36,758 nucleotides of DNA from Cloacibacillus sp. (GTDB taxonomy: Bacteria; Synergistota; Synergistia; Synergistales; Synergistaceae), in NCBI GenBank assembly GCA_036655895.1, contig JAVVPF010000031.1, positions 1-36,758 on the forward strand. The letters are read 5' to 3'. Below are positions 30,725-36,758 of this stretch, piece by piece. The stretch's first letter is position 1. The number at the start of each line of letters is the position of its first letter. The notes below the pieces were generated by a model. That model saw only the letters and a program-made list of their open reading frames with translations, did no database searches and was not told where the DNA came from. The position numbers and the translations under genes were made by a program.

Positions 30725-31441
30725 TTACGCGCGCCTTTCTTCAAACTCGTCCGTAAGCGACTGCCCGGCGGCCCGGCCCTTAGGCTGCCGGAAGCTCGTC
30801 TCCAGCATGTTGACCGCGACTAGCACGATGAACGAAATGACGAGGTTGACCGCCACCCATTTGTAGGCGAGCGCGTCGTTGCCTTCGCGCCACAGCTGAT
30901 AGACGGTGGTCGAGATAGTAGCCGTGCGCCCGGGGATGTAGCCCGTTATCATCGTAGTGGCGCCGTATTCGCCAAGGGCGCGCGCGAAAGCGAGCACCGT
31001 AGCCGCAATTATGCCGTCGCGGCAGTTCGGAAGCAGCACGCGCCAGAAGATGAAGGTGTCGGATAGCCCCAGCGTGCGGGCGCTGTATATGAGAGTCTTG
31101 TCAAAACCGTCAAAGGCGCCTCTGACGGTGCGGTACATCAAAGGAAAGCTGACGATGGCCGTCGCGAATATCGCGGAATACCAGGTCATAGTGAGCCTGA
31201 CGTTAAAGGCCTCAAGCATGAACGAACCGACGGGGCCGAGTGGCCCCAGCATCATCAAAAGAAAAAAGCCGACGACGGTCGGCGGCAGCACCAGAGGCAA
31301 AGTGAGAACACAGTCAAGCACGCCCTTCGCAAAGCGAGGCGCGCGAGAGATGTAATAGGCGGCGCAAATGCCCGAAAAAAATGTAATTACCGTGGAGATG
31401 CCCGCAATGCGCAGCGAGTTATAAAGTGGAAACCAGTCCAT
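30725..31441 (-). CDS. modB: Molybdate ABC transporter permease
   Basis: A 238-residue inner-membrane permease of the ModB family with about five or six helices. LPLVLPPTVVGFFLLMMLG, FPLMYRTVRGAFDGFDKTLIYSARTLG and the EAA loop SDTFIFWRVLLPN..AATVLAFARALGEYGATTMITGYIPGRT are typical ModB sequence. It is the second gene of the mod unit; 106 bases with a terminator-like hairpin separate it from modA, and the ATPase begins two bases after its stop. The C-terminal tail (RQPKGRAAGQSLTDEFEERRA in pieces) is hydrophilic. Confidence 0.95.
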   Translation of the reverse strand: MDWFPLYNSLRIAGISTVITFFSGICAAYYISRAPRFAKGVLDCVLTLPLVLPPTVVGFFLLMMLGPLGPVGSFMLEAFNVRLTMTWYSAIFATAIVSFPLMYRTVRGAFDGFDKTLIYSARTLGLSDTFIFWRVLLPNCRDGIIAATVLAFARALGEYGATTMITGYIPGRTATISTTVYQLWREGNDALAYKWVAVNLVISFIVLVAVNMLETSFRQPKGRAAGQSLTDEFEERRA

Positions 31442-31493
31442 ACCGCATAATCAGCTCCTGCAAATTACCACATAACATTTGTCAATCATAAAA

Positions 31494-31516
31494 GGAGCCG
31501 GCTGCGTACCGGCTCC
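31494..31516 (-). terminator. Intercistronic hairpin between modA and modB
   Basis: On the minus strand GGAGCCGG (31516-31509) pairs perfectly with CCGGCTCC (31501-31494), followed by TTTTATG. It is terminator-like but with a short T-run; partial read-through would make more ModA than ModB, the usual stoichiometry for binding protein over permease. Confidence 0.6.
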
Positions 31517-31547
31517 GTCACGAGAAGAGAGGAGAGTTCAAATATAT

Positions 31548-32321
31548 TTATTTCTCGGGGATGGCAAACCCGATTTTCTTGAAAACTTTGGAGCAGGGCG
31601 CGCTCTTCAAATATTTCACGAAGGCCTCTGCGGCCGCCTTGTCTTTTGCGTCATTCAATATCGCAGCCGGGTAAACTATCGGCTTATGCGTATCCTTCGG
31701 CGCGTCGGCCACCACCTGAACGGCCTTGGATGTAGCCGCGTCCGTGCTGTAGACGACGCCGCAGGAGACGGCGGCCGCCGCAGTCTGCGCGAGGACTTCC
31801 TTGACGTTGCTGGCGTAGGTTATTTTATTTTCGGCGGTCAGCTTGTCCCACAGTCCCATGTTCTTAAATATCTCAACGGAATACTGGCCCACGGGAACGT
31901 CGGAGTTGCCAAGGGCTATGAGCTTCACCTTATCGGTGACGACGTCCGCGAAGCTGTTTATCTTCGTCGGATTCTTGCCCTTCGGCACTATCAGGACGAC
32001 TCTGTTCGCTACGATGTTGAAGCGTGAGCCGGGCAGCACGAATTTATCGTTTATCTGGTTCATCTGCTTCTGCCCCGCCGATATGAAGATGTCGCACTCG
32101 GCGCCCTGTTCTATCTGCGTCTTCAGCGTTCCGCTTGAATCGAAATTAAAGACGAGCTTTACGTTCGGGTCGACCTTCTTGTACATCTCCGCTATCTGAT
32201 TCATCGACTCAGTCATAGAGGCCGCGGCAAAGACGGAAAGCTCCGCGGCGTACGCAGCCTGCGCCGCAAATACCGCAACCGCGCAGACGACCGCGCATAA
32301 TGTTAAAGACAACTTCTTCAT
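31548..32321 (-). CDS. modA: Molybdate-binding protein ModA
   Basis: A 257-residue exported binding protein of the molybdate/tungstate ABC importer. The signal peptide ends near residue 25 (AQAAYA). The mature protein begins ELSVFAAASMTESMNQIAEMYKK, the ModA signature opening with the AASM..Ser contact; FNFDSSGTLKTQIEQGAECDIFISAG, then GNSDVPVGQYSVEI and CGVVYSTDA follow in the standard order. The ATG at 32321 follows AAGGAG at eight bases. First gene of the unit, with its own promoter. Confidence 0.95.
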   Translation of the reverse strand: MKKLSLTLCAVVCAVAVFAAQAAYAAELSVFAAASMTESMNQIAEMYKKVDPNVKLVFNFDSSGTLKTQIEQGAECDIFISAGQKQMNQINDKFVLPGSRFNIVANRVVLIVPKGKNPTKINSFADVVTDKVKLIALGNSDVPVGQYSVEIFKNMGLWDKLTAENKITYASNVKEVLAQTAAAAVSCGVVYSTDAATSKAVQVVADAPKDTHKPIVYPAAILNDAKDKAAAEAFVKYLKSAPCSKVFKKIGFAIPEK

Positions 32322-32374
32322 AACATCCACTCCTTAAAGATGGTTAAACTGCAACTAAGTATCAATACATCTGG

Positions 32375-32403
32375 ATTATATACCTCCGTCTTTCATAATG
32401 CAA
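32375..32403 (-). promoter_or_regulatory. Promoter of the mod unit
   Basis: On the minus strand TTGCAT (32403-32398) and a perfect TATAAT (32380-32375) with a 17-base spacer, about 55 bases ahead of the modA start. No clear ModE-type operator could be assigned. Confidence 0.68.
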
Positions 32404-32431
32404 CCCACATGCATTTTTATTTTTCCATACG

Positions 32432-32481
32432 ACAAAGCTGCCGCGCGACGCGTCAAACGGCGCGCCGCGCGGCAGCTTTGT
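32432..32481. terminator. Long hairpin between the dehydrogenase and mod genes
   Basis: ACAAAGCTGCCGCGCG at 32432-32447 is the exact reverse complement of the 16 bases at 32466-32481. It follows the stop of the dehydrogenase gene on the minus strand and precedes the mod promoter. The T-runs are modest (GCTTTGT), so it is a probable but imperfect terminator. Confidence 0.65.
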
Positions 32482-32502
32482 TATATTTCTAAAGAAGCGC
32501 GG

Positions 32503-33399
32503 TTATTCCTCTTCTGGGTCGTACAGGCAGTAGAGCGCCTGCGTTCCTTTGTTTTCGTAGCCGCCTTCCGCAAGTTCCTCGTAGAGCTCGCGCGTCGTCG
32601 AAAGCGCGGGCAGGTCAAGCTCCATCTGGTCGGCCGCCTCTTCTGCGAGCTTCATGTCCTTGATGTAGTGCTTGATGAAGAAACCAGGCTCAAAGTCGCC
32701 GCGCAGGATGCGCGGGCCGTAGTTCTGGAGGCTCCACGTGGCGGCGGATCCTCCGGACGCCGCTTCGATGAAGTCTTCGGCGTCAAGGCCGCAGCTCTTG
32801 GCAAAGGCGAGCGCCTCGCACATTCCGGTCATGGTGCCGGCTATCACTATCTGGTTTGCAAGCTTCGCGTTCTGTCCGTCGCCCGCGCCGCCCATCAGCT
32901 TCACCGTGCGCCCCATCGTCTTGAAGTACGGCAGCGCGCGTTCAAAGTCCGCCTTGTCGCCGCCCGTAAATATCGTAAGCGCCGCATCGCGCGCTCCCTT
33001 GTCGCCGCCTGTGACAGGCGCGTCCATTACTGACAGCCCCGCCTTTTTGCCCGCGTCGTGCAACTTGCGCGCAAGCTTCGGGCTTGAGGTGGTCATGTCC
33101 ACGAGCAGCGCACCAGGCTTCGCGTTGGCTATGAGGCCGCCTTTTCCAAGATATACCTCTTCAACGTCCTTCGGAAAGCCAACGATAGTAAAGATGACGT
33201 CGCATTTCGCGGCAAGTTCGGCGGGGCTCGCCTCCCAGACGGCGCCCGCCGAAATCAGCGACGCCGCGCGTTCCTTCGTACGGTTGTAAACGTGCACCTC
33301 ATTGCCCGCGGCAAGCAGATGCCCCGCCATGCTTGAGCCCATCACGCCGGTGCCGACGAAGCCTACGGCCTTTTTGTCTTTATCATCTCTTGTTTCCAT
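32503..33399 (-). CDS. NAD(P)-dependent beta-hydroxyacid dehydrogenase
   Basis: A 298-residue member of the 3-hydroxyisobutyrate/tartronate-semialdehyde reductase family. VGFVGTGVMGSSMAGHLLAAG is the dinucleotide-binding loop, VDMTTSSPKLARKL and MDAPVTGGDKGARDAAL the substrate-binding block, and GDGQNAKLANQIVIAGTM the helix with the catalytic Lys. The exact substrate cannot be told from sequence. Apparently transcribed alone, between the MscS gene and the mod unit. Confidence 0.92.
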   Translation of the reverse strand: METRDDKDKKAVGFVGTGVMGSSMAGHLLAAGNEVHVYNRTKERAASLISAGAVWEASPAELAAKCDVIFTIVGFPKDVEEVYLGKGGLIANAKPGALLVDMTTSSPKLARKLHDAGKKAGLSVMDAPVTGGDKGARDAALTIFTGGDKADFERALPYFKTMGRTVKLMGGAGDGQNAKLANQIVIAGTMTGMCEALAFAKSCGLDAEDFIEAASGGSAATWSLQNYGPRILRGDFEPGFFIKHYIKDMKLAEEAADQMELDLPALSTTRELYEELAEGGYENKGTQALYCLYDPEEE

Positions 33400-33435
33400 A
33401 GTAAAACAGTCCCTTCATGATTTATTTTTAATTTT

Positions 33436-34260
33436 TTAATTATCGTCGCTCTCGTTTCGCGTAACATGCACGTTCAGGTGCGGGTAGCTCATGCTGACGC
33501 CGTGCTTTTTGTACTCCGCCGGCAGCGCCTCCATGATGCCGTGATAAATATCCCAGTAGTCGCCTGTGGCACACCAGAAGCGCGCCGCGTATTCCACCGC
33601 CGACTCTCCGTAGGCGCTGACGCGCACAAAGGGCGCGGGTTCCGCCATTATCTGCGGAAAGCGCGCCGCCGCGTCCATTACGGCCGCCTTTACCGCCTCA
33701 GCCGGAGAATCGTAGGAGGCTTTAAAGAGGAAATCGACGCGGCGTTTCGTCTCGCTGGTGAAGTTTGTTATCTTCGAGCTGGAGACTTCGCTGTTTGGTA
33801 TAAAGATAAGTCTGTTGTCCACCGTGGAGACGCGGGTGTAGATAAAGCCTATCTCGTCCACAGTGCCGGAGACTCCGCCCACCTCGACGTAATCCCCGAC
33901 TTTGAAGGGCTTCACCGAAAGAAGCATGATGCCGCTGGACAGGTTCGCAAGGACGCCCTGCAACGACAGCGACAGCGCCAGTCCGGCCACGCTCAGTATT
34001 GCGACGAATGACGTTATCTGTATCCCAAGCGCGCCCGCCACGGTCATGAAGAGCACGAAATATAGCACGAGCCTTACTATCGTAAGCAGGAACTTGTGCA
34101 GCGTCTTTTCAACGGAGGAGCGCGCAAGCGCTTTCGACGCGGCGGACATGAGGAGGCGTATTATGACGACTCCCGCAACAAGATAAATGAGCGCGGGAAG
34201 CAGGGAGGCAAAGGTCACCTTTTGGAGCATTGCCGGTATTCCTTCAAGGTTTACATTCAT
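33436..34260 (-). CDS. Small-conductance mechanosensitive channel (MscS family)
   Basis: A 274-residue channel with three N-terminal membrane helices. The pore helix SVAGLALSLSLQGVLANLSSGIMLLSVKPFKVGDYVEVGGVSGTVDEIG (in pieces) is the MscS core, followed by the beta domain (STVDNRLIFIPNSEVSSSKITNF) and an alpha/beta C-terminal domain. It would open under membrane tension to release solutes on osmotic downshock. Length is close to E. coli MscS. A single gene, divergent from the SYLF-domain gene. Confidence 0.94.
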   Translation of the reverse strand: MNVNLEGIPAMLQKVTFASLLPALIYLVAGVVIIRLLMSAASKALARSSVEKTLHKFLLTIVRLVLYFVLFMTVAGALGIQITSFVAILSVAGLALSLSLQGVLANLSSGIMLLSVKPFKVGDYVEVGGVSGTVDEIGFIYTRVSTVDNRLIFIPNSEVSSSKITNFTSETKRRVDFLFKASYDSPAEAVKAAVMDAAARFPQIMAEPAPFVRVSAYGESAVEYAARFWCATGDYWDIYHGIMEALPAEYKKHGVSMSYPHLNVHVTRNESDDN

Positions 34261-34509
34261 CGTATGATCTTCCTTCCATAGCGCATAGCAGATTCGCCTC
34301 CGAACAAATATACGAAGGCCAAGTTAATTCTATGCACTGACGCGCCATTTGGCAAATGCGGCAGAAAAACGCGGCGCTGAATGTAGTGCCGGAAGCAATA
34401 TCAACGCAAAATTAAATTTTTATACATACGAACCACTCTTTTTTACTGTATCTACGGCTCAGATAGTTGTAGAATGGGAGGCACTTTGATCATTGCGGGA
34501 GGAAGACCT

Positions 34510-35214
34510 ATGAAGAAATACGGCAGGTTTATCACAGCGGCGCTTGCGGTCATGTTTATTTTCACACTGGCTGGGGGCGCTTTCGCGGAGAAGTCACACG
34601 AAAAACGCATTCGCCTTTCGGCCGCGCTGCTTCGGGAGATGGCGGCTCAAGAGGACGCGCTGTCGATGGCCGACCTACTTAGAAGCGCAAAAGGCGTGGC
34701 AATATTCCCCAACATACTGCGCACCGGCTTCATCACCGGAAGTCAGAAAGGTGAGGGGATCGTCTTTCTCCACAACGACGACGGCACATGGACGGGGCCT
34801 GCCTTCTTCGGCCTCTTTGAAGGCTCCATCGGGCTTCAGATCGGCATCCAGCAGGTAGGACTCGTCATGGTCATCACCAACGAAAACGGCCTTCACGCCT
34901 TTACGGGCGGCAACAGCTTCAAGCTGGGCGCCGACGTGGGCATCGCGGCAGGCCCGACGGGACGCAATCTCTCCGCCGCAACGGACGGACGCGCGCAGGC
35001 CTCCATCTACACCTATTCGATAGCCAAAGGGCTCTTTGCGGGAGTGGCCGTAGACGGAGCCGTCATCAACCAGAACAGAGACGCGTCGCTTGCCTACTGG
35101 GGCAAAAAGACAGAGGCGGCGGACGCTCTGAAGAACCCCGCGACGGACGCGCGCGTAGCCGCCGTCATCAGCGAGCTTAATGCCCTGATAAAAAAAGCCG
35201 CGGAAGCGCGGTAA
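34510..35214 (+). CDS. Exported SYLF (YSC84-like) lipid-binding-domain protein
   Basis: A 234-residue exported protein with a signal peptide (residues 1-25, ending AFA). The rest is a SYLF/YSC84 domain: SAKGVAIFPNILRTGFITGSQKGEGIVFLH, GPAFFGLFEGSIGLQIGIQQVGLVMVI (in pieces), then GADVGIAAGPTGRNLSAATD and SIYTYSIAKGLFAGVAVDGAVI. The domain binds phosphoinositides in eukaryotes; in bacteria, exported versions are common and their function is not established. The ATG at 34510 follows GGGAGGA at seven bases and starts the signal peptide; an ATG at 34474 would put 12 residues before it. Confidence 0.9.
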   Translation: MKKYGRFITAALAVMFIFTLAGGAFAEKSHEKRIRLSAALLREMAAQEDALSMADLLRSAKGVAIFPNILRTGFITGSQKGEGIVFLHNDDGTWTGPAFFGLFEGSIGLQIGIQQVGLVMVITNENGLHAFTGGNSFKLGADVGIAAGPTGRNLSAATDGRAQASIYTYSIAKGLFAGVAVDGAVINQNRDASLAYWGKKTEAADALKNPATDARVAAVISELNALIKKAAEAR

Positions 35215-35240
35215 GCTAAAAACAGCAAAAGAGGCGGCGG

Positions 35241-35374
35241 CGCAAAAAGACGTCCAGTGTCTTATTGACACTGGACGCTATAGTAGTTAATAATTCTCTT
35301 GGGACAGAGGACTAACTTAGCCCAGATTATCTTGAATTTTTCGCAGAAGGATATATTTACAGAGTTTAATTCAC
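35241..35374. repeat. Left arm of a 134-bp inverted repeat around the Panacea toxin-antitoxin pair
   Basis: About nine in ten bases match the reverse complement of 36510-36643, with one single-base gap in each arm. The outer end holds an 11-bp palindrome, CGTCCAGTGTC (35251-35261) and GACACTGGACG (35267-35277), around a TTATT loop. Read on the minus strand, outward from the element, this hairpin is followed by a T-run (TCTTTTTG). Inner landmarks shared by both arms are TTAATAATTCT, GAGGACTAACTT and ATATATTTACAGAGTTT. Confidence 0.93.
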
Positions 35375-35447
35375 AGGCTCAACCGCCATTTTTGTGTTTT
35401 TGCTGATTTTTATATCAGATGTGTCACATGTGTCTTTCAAACCATGT

Positions 35448-35499
35448 AATGGTATAATCGTTATACAGAGAGAGGTAAAATCACTTATGTTATACCATT
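35448..35499. promoter_or_regulatory. Promoter with repeated operator-like half-sites
   Basis: TGGTATAAT (35450-35458) is an extended -10 element. It sits in AATGGTATAA (35448-35457), the exact reverse complement of TTATACCATT (35490-35499); and GTATAA-TCG-TTATAC (35452-35466) forms a second, tight palindrome over the -10 box. Three copies of the same half-site therefore surround the start region and end 10 bases before the ribosome binding site. This fits autoregulation of a toxin-antitoxin operon. Confidence 0.6.
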
Positions 35500-35524
35500 G
35501 TATGTTTGTAAGGAGGGGATGGCA

Positions 35525-36088
35525 ATGGTGGATGTAGAAGATGTCGCAAGGTATTTACTGTCCCTTTTCAGGGATGACGCGATCAGCAGAGAGGATGGCA
35601 TTGACGACGGATCGGATGTTTCTAATCTGAAGCTGCAGAAGTTGCTTTACTATTGTCAAGCATATTCGCTCGCGCTTACAGGTGAACCGATGTTTGCCGA
35701 AGAGATAGAGGCATGGCATTACGGGCCAGTCGTTCCAAGTGTTTACAGGAGATATAAGCAGTATGGCAGGTGCGATATTCCGCTGGCCGACATTGTTCCG
35801 TTTTCCCTTACGGATGAGAAAGCGGCGGGGATCGCGCGTCTGGTAAAGAGACAAAAGGGCGCCTATTCCGCTATCGCAATCATGGATATGGCTCATGGCG
35901 AGTTGCCGTGGAAGGAAGCTCATAGTATCCACCTTAACGCGGCTATCAGCAATGAGACTATGCGGCGTTATTTTGCCGACAGGCTGTGCCATGAGATGTC
36001 GGAAGAGGAAGAGGACCGGTTCTGGGATTTCGTGACGGAGCCACTCGATAAGGACGATATTCGCGAGTTGCTGGCCCATGTCGTATGA
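35525..36088 (+). CDS. Panacea-domain (SocA-like, DUF4065) antitoxin
   Basis: A 187-residue protein. SNLKLQKLLYYCQAYSLALTGEPMFAEEIEAWHYGPVVPSVYRRYKQYG (in pieces) is the diagnostic Panacea/DUF4065 sequence, formerly called GepA or phage-associated protein: KLQKLLYYxQ and the E-AWxxGPVVP block. TWxE/LPWKEAH also recurs in the family. The domain is known as an antitoxin that pairs with many different toxins. The ATG at 35525 is chosen because AAGGAGGGG (35510-35518) ends six bases before it; ATG at 35519 is too close. Its end overlaps the toxin start by 11 bases. More AT-rich than neighbouring chromosomal genes, which is consistent with horizontal transfer. Confidence 0.9.
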   Translation: MVDVEDVARYLLSLFRDDAISREDGIDDGSDVSNLKLQKLLYYCQAYSLALTGEPMFAEEIEAWHYGPVVPSVYRRYKQYGRCDIPLADIVPFSLTDEKAAGIARLVKRQKGAYSAIAIMDMAHGELPWKEAHSIHLNAAISNETMRRYFADRLCHEMSEEEEDRFWDFVTEPLDKDDIRELLAHVV

Positions 36089-36407
36089 TGAAGGCGATAT
36101 CCTGATCGTACTGTTCCCCTACGATGAATGCGGTGAAGAGAAATTGCGTCCCGCGCTTTTTTGGCAGTACAAGGGGAGCGATTATTTATTCCTTAGCAGG
36201 ATAACCTCCGCAAGCCATAACTCGGAGTGGGAGGTTGAGGTTAGGCCTTTAAAGGAAAACGGGCTGACAAAGCGCTCTTATATCCGTGTAGACAGGACAA
36301 GAAAGGTTCATTATTCTAAGGTGTACAACGTAATCCCCATTGGGAGACTGGAAGCTGAACTTTTGTCTGTTGTGAAGCAAAGGTTTAGGTTATTTTTATC
36401 GGACTAG
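36078..36407 (+). CDS. PemK-like toxin paired with the Panacea protein
   Basis: A 109-residue protein beginning MSYDEGDILIVLFPYDECGEEKLRPALFWQYK, the PemK/MazF pattern (GD-I-hydrophobic-PY, then KxRPAL), followed by FLSRITSAS (the usual IT/S strand) and a basic stretch (GLTKRSYIRVDRTRKVHYSKVY). PemK-type toxins are mRNA interferases; activity here is inferred. It overlaps the antitoxin by 11 bases, so translation is coupled. A different type from the toxin-like protein at 2989-3402, with which only the general fold is shared. Confidence 0.82.
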   Translation: MSYDEGDILIVLFPYDECGEEKLRPALFWQYKGSDYLFLSRITSASHNSEWEVEVRPLKENGLTKRSYIRVDRTRKVHYSKVYNVIPIGRLEAELLSVVKQRFRLFLSD

Positions 36408-36509
36408 AATATTCTGTATTTTATTTTAAGGCAGGATTGCAAGTGAGGATATTTGCTGTACAGGTATTGTAATCTATATCGTGAGTTACTAATGTAAATA
36501 TTGGAGTCA

Positions 36510-36643
36510 GTGAATAAAACTCTGTAAATATATACTTCTGTGAAAAATCCAAGATAGTCTGGGCTGAAGTTAGTCCTCAGTCCCGAAAGAATTATTAACC
36601 ACTATAGCGTCCAGTGTCAATAAGACACTGGACGTCTTTTGCG
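36510..36643. repeat. Right arm of the 134-bp inverted repeat
   Basis: The reverse complement of the left arm at 35241-35374, with about 11 differences. The palindrome GCGTCCAGTGTC/GACACTGGACG lies at the outer end (about 36606-36633) and is followed on the plus strand by TCTTTTG, so here it could stop the toxin-antitoxin transcript. No target-site duplication could be recognised outside either arm. Confidence 0.93.
36607..36640 (+). terminator. Terminator-like hairpin after the Panacea-type operon
   Basis: CGTCCAGTGTC and GACACTGGACG form a perfect 11-pair stem with an AATAA loop, followed by TCTTTTG. It lies within the outer end of the right inverted repeat; the left repeat carries the same hairpin facing the other way. 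Confidence 0.6.
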
Positions 36644-36680
36644 TGTAGGTTTACCATACCTCTGTTACAGACTCAATAAA

Positions 36681-36754
36681 AAAAGCAGCAGACCGGCCAG
36701 CGAACTGTTAAGATTAAAGCGCCAACACTAATCGACAGGGGGCTGCGGGTCTGC
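36681..36754 (-). terminator. Possible terminator of a minus-strand gene beyond the window
   Basis: On the minus strand GCAGACC (36754-36748) pairs with GGTCTGC (36694-36688), with partial inner pairing (CGCAGC with GCTGG), followed by TGCTTTTTTTATT. The loop is long (about 50 bases), so it may instead be part of a leader or the end of another element. Confidence 0.35.
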
Positions 36755-36758
36755 ATGA

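Larger units (their letters stand above)
35215..35524 (+). other. Gene-free region: left inverted repeat and toxin-antitoxin promoter
   Basis: This stretch carries no gene. It holds the left 134-bp inverted repeat (35241-35374), an AT-rich segment, and the promoter with repeated GTATAA/TTATAC half-sites (35448-35499). The base composition is clearly more AT-rich than the genes to the left. Confidence 0.7.
36408..36758 (+). other. Gene-free right end of the window
   Basis: No gene is visible on either strand. It holds an AT-rich spacer (36408-36509), the right inverted repeat (36510-36643) and a stem-loop near the window edge (36688-36754). Confidence 0.65.

Noticed and set aside
31600-32000. 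A plus-strand frame opposite modA
   Set aside because: It is the shadow of a well-supported binding protein gene and has no start signals of its own.
32330-32410. A ModE operator or molybdenum-cofactor riboswitch ahead of modA
   Set aside because: The region is short and holds only a promoter-like TATATAAT; neither the ModE dyad nor a structured Moco motif could be identified.
34344-34360. CATTTGGCAAATG palindrome in the MscS/SYLF gap
   Set aside because: A single 13-base palindrome in AT-rich DNA, not near a clear promoter; too little to call an operator.
35241-36643. An insertion sequence or integron cassette
   Set aside because: No transposase or integrase gene lies inside, no target-site duplication is visible, and the palindrome does not have the attC consensus; it is listed as inverted repeats only.
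36681-36758. A tRNA-sized stem-loop at the right edge
   Set aside because: The outer 7-bp stem suggests an acceptor arm, but no D arm, anticodon arm or T-arm GTTCGA sequence fits; a terminator with a long loop is more likely.

Overview
The window reads as chromosomal DNA from a member of the Synergistota, probably close to Cloacibacillus or Synergistes. The main clue is the C-terminal sorting tail (Gly/Ser-rich stretch, SGCNAG, hydrophobic segment, RKKR) on two neighbouring surface proteins, which matches the Synergist-CTERM signal. An OmpH/Skp-like periplasmic chaperone gene indicates a diderm cell. Genus placement is inference.

Layout. 1-2.6 kb: the 3' end of one Synergist-CTERM protein, then a complete paralogue behind a c-di-GMP-I riboswitch. 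2.6-3.4 kb: a small two-gene toxin-antitoxin candidate with a PemK/MazF-like second gene. 3.5-5.1 kb: argG behind a T-box leader. 5.2-6.6 kb: surE and a site-2-type protease. 6.7-11.1 kb: a thiamine salvage region with two divergent units (thiT-thiN and thiD-thiM-thiE-thiW), each behind a TPP riboswitch, with back-to-back promoters. 11.2-15.2 kb: coaE, a PcrA-type helicase, a secreted C39-like peptidase and hpf. 15.4-16.6 kb: a PLP aminotransferase. 16.7-21.3 kb: a minus-strand cluster of DRTGG protein, RsbT-like ATPase, [FeFe]-hydrogenase-like iron-sulfur protein, second DRTGG protein, PHP-domain protein and radA. 21.4-24.4 kb: a sodium/solute symporter, adenosine-specific kinase, OmpH and a DUF3343 protein. 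24.4-28.7 kb: a ClC channel operon, a GNAT enzyme, a zinc-ribbon protein and a DUF3084 protein. 28.8-32.3 kb: modA, modB, an ATPase that looks like a ModC/MacB hybrid, and a MacB-type permease. 32.5-35.2 kb: a beta-hydroxyacid dehydrogenase, an MscS channel and a SYLF-domain protein. 35.2-36.6 kb: a Panacea-type antitoxin/PemK-like toxin pair enclosed by 134-bp inverted repeats.

How the parts work together. The thiamine genes form a salvage set: uptake of thiamine (ThiT) and thiazole (ThiW), kinases for thiazole and HMP, condensation by ThiE and pyrophosphorylation by ThiN, all apparently under TPP control. No de novo gene (thiC, thiG) is in the window. The hydrogenase-like cluster looks like a redox or hydrogen sensing module, because the putative H-cluster ligand cysteines are kept, the usual proton-relay cysteine is not, and a histidine-kinase-like ATPase is encoded next to it.

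The most unusual observations are: (1) the ABC ATPase at 30051-30722, ModC-like up to the signature motif and MacB/LolD-like after it, between modAB and a MacB permease with no macA; (2) the toxin-antitoxin cassette in long inverted repeats whose outer ends carry outward-facing terminator-like hairpins; (3) the c-di-GMP riboswitch on a Synergist-CTERM surface protein; (4) the palindrome shared by the -35 boxes of the divergent thiamine promoters. No rRNA, tRNA, CRISPR array or transposase gene was seen.
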